This document shows positions 55,501 through 64,000 of a stretch of DNA of 64,000 nt, piece after piece; within the stretch, counting starts at the first letter, position 1; every line of letters starts with the position of its first letter. The position numbers were made by a program, and so were the translations under genes. The notes under the pieces are model-generated. The model ran no database searches. It was given only the letters and a program-made list of their open reading frames with translations, and was not told the origin of the DNA. This stretch comes from Benincasa hispida (taxonomy: Eukaryota; Streptophyta; Magnoliopsida; Cucurbitales; Cucurbitaceae), in assembly GCF_009727055.1 (NCBI RefSeq), contig NC_052350.1:24915933-24979932 (forward strand), read 5' to 3'.

Positions 55501-57677
55501 ACATTTTCAACTCATTATGATATACCATTGATACACTAATGATCTATTTACAATTTATTTTGTATTAGGACTAATATACAATTGAAATGTCAATGTTAAA
55601 TTTTAAGTATACTTCTAAATGATATCATTCATATTTGGTATATCAACAATATTTCATTAATATATTTTTTTTCCTTTCTAAATCAAGTATATTAATCAAT
55701 TAATATACGGAATATGAAATATTTATTATATAATCGATATACCAAATCAAGTATAACTTATATACCATTAAAATCATATCGAAAATTTGAAAATAGAACA
55801 GATTAACTAATATAATTTATACTTGGTATATCGATTGACAAAATTAATGCATTTAACATATATCATTAACATCAACATTGAACTACATCGGATGAAAATA
55901 ATTCTATATCAACATGAAAAAAAAAAAAAAATAATACTTATTTTAATCGAATGAACAATGTTGACCATAACACAATTAAGTCACGATATATCAATTATAT
56001 AAATGATATTCTTTAAATAAAGTATATCCATTGATTGATATACTAAATATAGTCATATATATTGATTGATTGATATGCTAAAATCTAAGTATATCAGATA
56101 TATCTGCTAATACATAAATGAGAGTAAAATCGTAAAAAAAAAAAAAAAGAAAAAAGAATTGTATTTATATTTTTTTGCTATATTTGCCATGTTAGAAAAA
56201 CATTGTTATATTTGTAAATACTCTTATGTTTTTTTTCCTGCTATTCATTGCAATTTTCCAAAAAAGAAAGGTCGATTATGTGATTGAAAAAATAGCTCTA
56301 ATTTACAAGCATTTTCAAACTTTTAAGAATATCAAGAGGGTTTTTCTTTTTCTTTTTTTTTTTTTTTTTGAATAATGAGAAATTGTAATGGATAGCAAAT
56401 CAAGAATATGGTTCAACAATCATGTCTTCAACTTTTAAAATTTTGCATATATGGGAATATCTTAAAAATCATACGGAAGGCTAAAATCATGTTAAATAGG
56501 GTTTTGACATTTAATTTTTTATTTAAAAATTACCCCTATAATTAAAATCTATATTTTCTACCCCCATTTTCTCCTTTGCACGTTTGTTACAACTTTAGTC
56601 CTAAAATCATGTTCTGATTTAGCTTGGTTTATGATATTGGAATATCATCCTCTGGTGAGAGGAAAAAGGAGCGACAAGTTCATTCATGGCTTCTCTGCGG
56701 CAGAGATATAGACTTTAGCCACCATCTACGACACCATACTTCATTCTCTATAATTCGATTCATCAAACAACAATGACAGCGCTGGAATCGATACAACCGC
56801 TGCATCGTCGTGAAGGCATTTTACACGGCATCCGGTTTGCAATCTCCAATTCCAGACGAGGTGAGTTGCTTGATCGATTGATGGCCCAAGTTCTTCTTTA
56901 ATTTGATGTGGATTTTAAGAAATTAAAATTAGGTTACAGAGACGGCGTCAAAATTAGTTAAACTTGTGATACTAGTGAGAGTGGTGTTGTGGATGCTAGC
57001 TACGAAATTAGGGAAATTGTTGCTTTGTGGAACCACTTCATGTCATACGAGAATGACCTTTTGTGTGCAATTTCTCATCGTTGCCATTGGAGAATAAAGT
57101 TTTGTGGAGAGAGTTTAAGAATAAGATTTTGAATAATTTTTCTTTATTTTTTTCATTATTAAGAATTCGTTTGGGATGACTTTAAAAGAGTTCAAAGCAA
57201 TTATAAAACAATTAGATCTTTATCATAGAACAACCATATTGTAATTGTAATCAGACAACGATGCAACAACAGTTGGTATTATTAGCCATCAGATAATACT
57301 CAATATCAAATAACAATCATACAACAATCAAATAGCAAATTAGTATCATTAGCGATCAATATAAGATATCAACCAAATAACAATCAATATCGAATAGATA
57401 GCAATCATTTTACCTATGCCATGATGCTCATGGGAAACTTATCTCTAATTGGATTTCCGAAAAAATTAGAGTTGGTCGATTCTTTATAGATGAATTTATC
57501 AAATAATATTTAGTATCATTAAGAATCGATATCAGATAATATTCATACAAAAATTAGTTAATAATTAGTAATATTAGAAATTATATAACGATAAAAATCA
57601 AACAAAAAATCTGACGACAATCAATATCAAGTAGTAATTTCAATGCTTAGGGTCCTTGTTTGCATTTTGTTCTCAAC
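55501..57677. other. AT-rich spacer, including a short GC-richer segment
   Basis: 55,600-56,110 has repeated TTGGTATATC/GATATACC motifs; 56,340-56,370 is T-rich. 56,640-57,080 is less AT-rich and has ATG at 56,773 opening an 88-base frame (MTALESIQPLHRREG) that ends at a GTGAGT donor-like site at 56,861, with an acceptor-like site near 56,933. I do not recognise the peptide, and it is more likely a captured fragment than a gene. 57,280-57,650 repeats ATCAATATC/ATAACAATCA phrases. Confidence 0.4.
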
Positions 57678-58870
57678 TGTTGGGGTTGATGTCCTAAACT
57701 TCGTGGTTCTCGTAGTTTGTAAATTTTGTATATGAGTTAATTTAATGAAATAAAGCGTTATTTTATTCGACATTTAGATTGCATTAGCTCAATCCAATAA
57801 ACTAAGATTCAATATATTTTATGTAACTTAAACACATGCATGTGGTTGATATACAGACTGATCATATTTAAGTAATAATCTAAATGGTGTATAGTATATG
57901 AATAAAGTTGGGTATCTTATCCTGGTGACACTAAGGATATGACTCACTTTGTAATTGTTAAAAGAGTTGTAAATTGTTACAAACGATATGATCCTAAACG
58001 TTTATGTAGAGACATGCAAGTGGGGTATCCTATACAAAGAGTTTGTATAAGATAGGGCTGTGAAATGATTAGTCTCTTTTTATAACGCCGTTAATTGAAG
58101 AGATTAACATTTCATAGGATGACCATAGGTGACTCAATCTTAATCCTGAATGAAAACTTTCCTATCGTCCGACGGAAAAGGTAAGAGTACGACTACCTTT
58201 TCCTCAACTCCTGTTTATGAGGGTGATCGTTTGATTTGTATGAGTGAGATTGACCAAATTCATCGACTCAATAAACCTACCATTTTGGAGATTTGTCCAA
58301 ATAAGGAGCTGAAAACATAGCTACACAAGATGAAATTCACTCCTTGTTTTCAGGGTAAGTAGATAAATTAAGGCTGATCTGGGTCTTGAACATTGAGCCC
58401 TCACTCTCTCACTGGGCCGAGAAGGATTGGTTATAGTTGGACTATAAATCATTTAGTCATTAGAAGGATTAGTAGTACTTAAGTTAAATGCAACTACAGA
58501 GGTAAAACGGTAATTTGACCTAGATATAGTTATGAGTGATTCGTGAAGGATCGACTTACCATTGATTGGTTCTACCCATGGAAACATAAATATATCTACA
58601 GTGCAATGAGTGCAATTGTTGGCCTTTAGTGGAGTGACATGCAGTTAATGAATTTTGATTAATTTAATTAACAAAAATTTAATTAATTAATCTCATATCA
58701 TTGCGACTTCTAATCTGTAGGTCCATAAAGTCCTCTTGCTACCTTACTAAGGGTAAAACAAGAATCAGTTAAATTTGGATTAATTTCAATTGTTCAAATT
58801 AAATAAGGGAATTAATTGTATAAGATACAATTAATATAATGTATATAGATACATTATAACATAAAGTTAA
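57678..58870 (+). mobile_element. Large copia-type LTR, copy A (forward, truncated)
   Basis: Starts TGTTGGGGTTGATGTCCTAA and follows copy D (62,799 onward): CGACATTTAGATTGCATTAG, TATAGTATATGAATAAAGTTGGGTA, GTTACAAACGATATGATC. It is cut near 58,870, where sequence in the opposite orientation begins. Confidence 0.7.
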
Positions 58871-58889
58871 TTTTGAATTGAAGAACTGT

Positions 58890-60790
58890 GAAGTCCGAAG
58901 CGAAAGCGGGATCGATCCCAATTTTAGTTTTTCATAGAATGTAAAATACAAAAAATATAAAATATGCATTTAAAAGAAATTTAATTTTCTGCATGCTTTT
59001 AAATGAACAAAAATGAAAAGAATAATAGGGTTTTGAAAAACCAAAAAAACTAACTTCTTGAAGACAAGATTCTTCACGAATTCCTCCTAAAATGGCACAA
59101 ACTCTTCAAATTCCTTGGACCTCGAATCCCAAAAGCAACAATTTCCAAAAGCCAAACGAATGTACATAACCACAAGAATTACCAAGGTATTCTCCTTTAG
59201 GGGTGAGAATCCACAAGAGTGTGTGAGGCTTTGTGTTAATTTTTGGGAAGAAGAATAGGAGATTTTAGAGATTTTACTTTGGAACACGCTGTTTTATGTG
59301 TAGGATGAGGAAGAAGACCATTCTTTTTTCCAACTCCCCACAATCCACGATCAAAAAGAGAGATTTTAGGGGGGAGTCACATAACTCCCTCTCACTTTTA
59401 TTTTAAAATAAAATATAAAATTATATATTATATATCAATTTATATATAACTAACTAGCATATATTAACAATTAATATATTTATAACTAACTTTATGTTAC
59501 ATCAAATATAACATAAGGTTATTAATCTCTCATAAAATCAATATTGTTTAATATAAATCTAATTCATATTAAATTTTAACCTATTGTTTTTATATGAATC
59601 AAATTCATATAAATTTATATTTAAATCATATTAAAATATTTATTTCTTCTCAAAATAAACTACATATTATAATGTATCAAATATATTATATTAATTATAT
59701 CACATATAATCAATTTAAGTCAATTATATCACATATAATTAATTCCCTCAATTAATTTGAACAATTCAAATTAACCCAAATTAATTTGATTCTCAATATC
59801 TTAGTTGAGCTACCGAGGGGACCTTATGGACCTATAGATTGAAACTCCAATGTTTTAATTTGAACAATTCAAACTATTTTAATTAAATTACTCAACTTTC
59901 ATTAACTATCGGTCATTCCACTAAAGGGCGACAGCTATACTCTTCACACTATAGATATATTTCTGTGTCCATTGGATCTAACCAATCAACAGTACAATGA
60001 CCTTTCACAAATTATTTGTAAGTATAGTTGATCCAAAATTACTGTTTTGTCTCTGTAGTTACATCCAACTCATTGAGTACCACTAATCCTTCTAATGAAC
60101 AATAAGTTATAATCCACCTATGAAAAAATCCCTCTCAGGCCAAGAGAGGGTGTGGCACCACATCGTTCAAGTCCTAGAATCAGCTCTTAAGAGAGCAATT
60201 TATCTACTTACCCTGACAGTAGGGAAGGAGTAAATTCTTTATTGTGTAATTGTGTTCCCAGCTCCCCAATCAGACAAATCCCCAAAATGGTAGGCATATT
60301 GAATCGGCGAACTGGCTATTTTCACCCATGAAAATCAAAGGACCATCTTCATAGGTAAGAGTTCATAACTCACTCAAGATTCAGGTTATGTCACCTATGG
60401 TCATCTTGGTGAAATGTAAGTCTCTACTATTAATGGTGTTATATAATAAGACTATTCATTTTGTGGTCTGGTCTTATACAAACCCTTTTCGTATAGAACA
60501 CCCCCACTCACATGTCTCTACATGAATGATCAGGATCAGGTCATTTGTAGAAATTTACAACAATTATAACATCTACAAAGTGAGTCGTATTCATAGTATC
60601 ACCAGGATAAGGTATCTAGCCTTATTCATCTACTACAGACCATTTAGGTTATCAATTAAACACGATCCACTTGTATGTCTCCACATACATATTTAAACTA
60701 CAGAATATAACCTTGGATGTTTGTTTATTGGTTTTATGGGTTAATACTACTAAATGTGAAATAAAATACCCCAGATTCATTTCGTATGAG
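58890..60790 (-). mobile_element. Large copia-type LTR, copy B (reverse)
   Basis: Reverse complement of the same family: CATTAACTATCGGTCATTCC ... CAGCTATACTCTTCACACT ... CTATGGTCATCTTGG ... ACCTTGGATGTTTG. About 1.9 kb, ending shortly before the expected TGTTGGGG start of the LTR on that strand. With copy A it forms an inverted arrangement. Confidence 0.68.
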
Positions 60791-61319
60791 CTTCAATCCA
60801 ATGAATAAATCACTCATAAAAGAAAAAAGTTTTCTCTGCATTCTTCATCTTCTTCCTCAAGAAACCTCTGTCACACAAAATCACTTCTCCTTACCAAATT
60901 AAGGAGCTCAGACATCTTTGATTCTTTGTCTAGAGAATAACGAGGAAACCAAATGGTGGCATTTTCCGTTAGTGACTTGTTTGTTCGTGAGAGGCGTTTC
61001 TAGTTCGAGGGAGATTTGCATTCGTACTCTTCAGTTTCGAGGAGAGGAATTACGAGAATGGAGAAGAATTACTAGAAAAAATCTTCAAGGTCAGTTCTTC
61101 TTATCCTTTTTTCCTTAGAAGCATGCTATAGTTTATAAATTTTATCTTGTACATGTTGTATGTTTACTTTATTTTCGAATTTTCAAAATGAATAACATTG
61201 GCACATGCATTCACACACTTCCACTATGGAATTCCATTCCTTCATCAACAACCTAAAAAAATTGAGAATGAATTAACAATAATTTTAAGATGGCATTTGA
61301 AGGGATTGAATCCCAAGCG
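60791..61319. other. Unclassified spacer between LTR copies
   Basis: 60,830-61,130 has a mildly GC-richer stretch with a 66-codon frame starting near 60,918 that resembles LTR leader sequence (AAAATCTTCAAGGTCAGTTC) rather than a gene. Nothing else is seen. Confidence 0.45.
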
Positions 61320-62798
61320 GAAGTGCATAAACGTGATACGATTTTAATTTCAGTTTGAAACCAAACAGAAACAGAGAAAACATGAATTTTGCAGGATAAA
61401 CATCTAATACTAAATTATACAACATGTTGGCCACAAAAGAAATAGAGAGGAAGAAAGGATTAAGAAGACTTGCCCTTGAAAACCAAATTCTTCACGATTC
61501 TTCCCCAGTCACAAACAATTTGAATAGTTTCCTTCAAATTCACGAACACACAAATGAAATCCTAAATGTCGGACACCATCATAAGCGAGTCCTCGATGTT
61601 TCAAGGTTGAGAATCGATTGAGAGTTATGGGCTTCAATGTAGGCTAATTTTGGGAGAAGGGAGGATTTTTAGTTTTCTTGAGAGAAAATCACAGAGAGAC
61701 TCAATGGAGAAGATGATTTCGAGAAAAATGCAGGGAGAGTCAAGAAGAAGATCTCTTTTGATCTATATCTCATATAACCACTTGTACATTGTTTTTTAGA
61801 GATAAAAGGGGAGAAGGGAGAAGTTATCAAAATAACTCCCTTTTTAAAACAAAAAATTGTAATTAAAAATTTTCAAATTTAATGTATAACTAACCAACCT
61901 TAATATAATTATATTAAACCAACTTTAATATAATTATACTAAATGTTATACCCATATAACATGTAATCTATAGTTTATTATATCGCATATAATTTAACCT
62001 ATAGTATTTATGTGAATCTTTTTCATATAATTAATGTTTGAATCATATTCAAATATTTATTTCTCTCATAATTAATGTTTGAATCATATTCAAATATTTA
62101 TTTCTCTCAAACAAAGCTTTATATTATAATGTATCACGTACATTATGTTAATTCTATCTTATATAACTAATTTCCTTCAATTAATTTGAACAATTCAAAT
62201 TAATCCAAAATTAATTCGATTCTCATTAAACCCAATTAAGCTAACAAGGAGACCTTATAAACCTATAGATTAAAGCTTAATGGTACTTGATTAATTAATT
62301 AAACTCTTTAATTAAATCAATCAACTTCCATTAACTGTTAATCACTCCACTAAAAACGACAGCTACACTCTTTGCACTGTAGATATATTTTTGTGTCCAT
62401 TGGATATAACCAATCAACAGTTTGTTGACCTTCATAAATTGCTCGTATAATGTTTTACTTTTGTAGTTACATCTAACTCTTTAAGTACCACCGATCCTTC
62501 TAATGAACAATAAGTTATAGTCCAATTATAATCAAACCCCTCTCGGGCCTGAAGAGCCACATTATTCAAGCCCCGGAATCAGCCTTTAAAGGAACAATTT
62601 CTTTACTTACCCTCACACTAGGAAAGGAGTAAATTCCTTCTTGTATAATTGCGTTCTCAGCTCCTCAATCAGAAGCATCCCCAAAGTGGTAGGCATATTG
62701 AGTCGGCGAAACTGGCCACTCTCACCCATGCAGATCAAAGGACTGCCTTCATAGGCAAGAGTCATCACTCACTCAAGATTCAAGTCAAGCCACCTATG
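61320..62798 (-). mobile_element. Large copia-type LTR, copy C (reverse, interrupted)
   Basis: Same reverse-oriented sequence as copy B (CATTAACTGTTAATCACTCC, CACTGTAGATATATTTTTGTG, CTTCTAATGAACAATAAG, CTCAATCAGAAGCATCCCC). It stops at GCCACCTATG (62,798), where copy D begins; copy B continues past the equivalent point, so D inserted into C. Confidence 0.7.
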
Positions 62799-64000
62799 TG
62801 TTGGGGTTGATGCCCTAAATCTCGTGGATCCCATGGTTTGTAATTGTAATGTACATACATTTTATTTATTTAACAAAATATGGGATGTTTTATTCGACAT
62901 TTAGTAGCATTAATCCAAAAACCAATAAACTAACATCCAAGGTTATCTTCTATAGCCTAAACATGTATGTAGAGACATATATGTGGATCATGTTTAAGTG
63001 ATAATCTAAATGGTCTGTAGTAGATGGATAAGGTTGGGTACCTTATCTTGGTGAAACTACGAATACGAACTATTTTGTAGGTGTTACAATTGTTGTAAAG
63101 TGCTACAAATGATCTGATCTTGACCATTCATGTGGAGACATATGAATGGAGGTATTCTATATAATGAGGTTTGTATAAGATCGGACCACGAAATGTCTAG
63201 TCTCATTATATAACACTGTTCATAATAGAGACTTACATTTCACCAAGATGACCATAGATGACATGATCAGAATCTTGAGTGAGTTGTGAACTTCTGCCTA
63301 TGAAAGTGAGCCTTTGATTTGTATGGGTGAGAGTGTCCAAATCTCCGACTCAATAAAACTTCCATTTTGGGGATTCGTTTGATTGGGGACTTGGGAACAC
63401 AACTACACAATACAAAATTCACTAATTCCCTAACATTTGGGTAAGTAGATAAGTTTCTCCTTTAAAGGCTATTTTTTAGGCTTGAATAATGTGGCGCCAC
63501 ACCCTCTCTTGGCCCGAGAGGGGTTTGGTTTGGACTATGACTTATTTTTCACTAGAAGGATTAGTGGTATTTAGGAGTTAGATGTAACTATAGAGGCAAA
63601 ACGGTAATTTTGGCTTAGTTGTACTTACAAACAATTTGTGAAGAGTCATCACACCGTTGACTATTTATATCCAATGGACATAGAAATATATCTTTAGTGT
63701 GAAGAGTGCAACTATTGGTCTTTAGTGGAGTGATCGACAGTTAATGAATGTTGAATATTTTAATTAAAGAAGTTTAGTTAATTATTCAAGTACCATTAGA
63801 GCTTCAATCTACAGGTCCACAAGGTCCTTTCTGTAGCTCAATTGGGATTATTGAGAATTAAATTTGGACTAATTTGAATTATTCAAATTAATTGAGGGAA
63901 TTAATTATATGTGATATAATTAATTTAACTTAATTATATAAGATATAATTAATGTAATGTATTTGATACATTATAATATAAAGTTTAATTGAGTGAAATT
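62799..64000 (+). mobile_element. Large copia-type LTR, copy D (forward, runs off the window)
   Basis: Begins TGTTGGGGTTGATGCCCTAA and continues to the window end in ...AAAGTTTAATTGAGTGAAATT. The rest of the LTR and any internal region lie outside. Confidence 0.75.

Noticed and set aside
56773..56860. Short frame ending at a GTGAGT donor-like site, possible first exon
   Set aside because: Peptide unrecognised, no credible second exon in frame, and repeats on both sides; left only as a note in the spacer.

Overview
The window is AT-rich nuclear DNA of a flowering plant: spliced genes with GT-AG introns, plastid-targeted proteins, and Ty1/copia and Ty3/gypsy LTR retrotransposons primed by initiator-Met tRNA. 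The repeat content (GATAGA/TCTATC foldback elements and large TGTTGGGG LTRs) makes me think of Cucurbitaceae, but that is an impression from memory, not proof. No previously undescribed biological system was found; the interest lies in gene duplication, transposon nesting, splice-site oddities and an assembly artefact.

Layout. 1-7,850 is repeat-rich: a possible small minus-strand transcription unit near 556-851, a broken LTR (about 2,700-3,400), and a Ty3/gypsy 3' end (3,403-5,590) containing five copies of a 38-bp palindrome. That palindrome is exactly the Nextera mate-pair junction adapter, so about 3.85-5.4 kb is unreliable sequence. A relic of an arabinogalactan-protein gene follows at 6.34-6.60 kb.

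Genes. Two tandem plus-strand paralogues (7,913-12,713 and 14,557-25,285) encode plastid-type Nudix hydrolases of the NUDT20/NUDT24 class. Each has nine exons, and exons 2-9 are identical in length. The second carries a complete but decayed 5.66-kb Ty1/copia element, in sense, in intron 5. Converging on it from the minus strand is a two-exon D14/KAI2-family alpha/beta hydrolase that looks like DLK2 (25,668-28,522). After 11 kb without genes comes a minus-strand 15-exon gene for HCF101 (39,941-49,672), the plastid Fe-S cluster carrier needed for photosystem I. Its introns hold a MITE, a 602-bp TRIM element, a short LINE/SINE-like insertion, a GC-AG intron and a duplicated 3' splice site.

49,673-64,000 has no convincing gene. 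It contains a 3.5-kb non-autonomous copia-type element with a 1.88-kb 5' LTR (50,598-54,134), a degenerate ~55-bp minisatellite (about 54.95-55.5 kb), and at least four forward and reverse copies of a related large LTR (57.7-64.0 kb).

The genes do not form one pathway. The shared theme is the plastid and small-molecule signalling: thiamin diphosphate damage control (Nudix), Fe-S assembly (HCF101) and a karrikin/strigolactone-receptor relative (DLK2). Exon coordinates were derived by hand from splice consensus, frame continuity and the family protein, and each gene's total is a whole number of codons.
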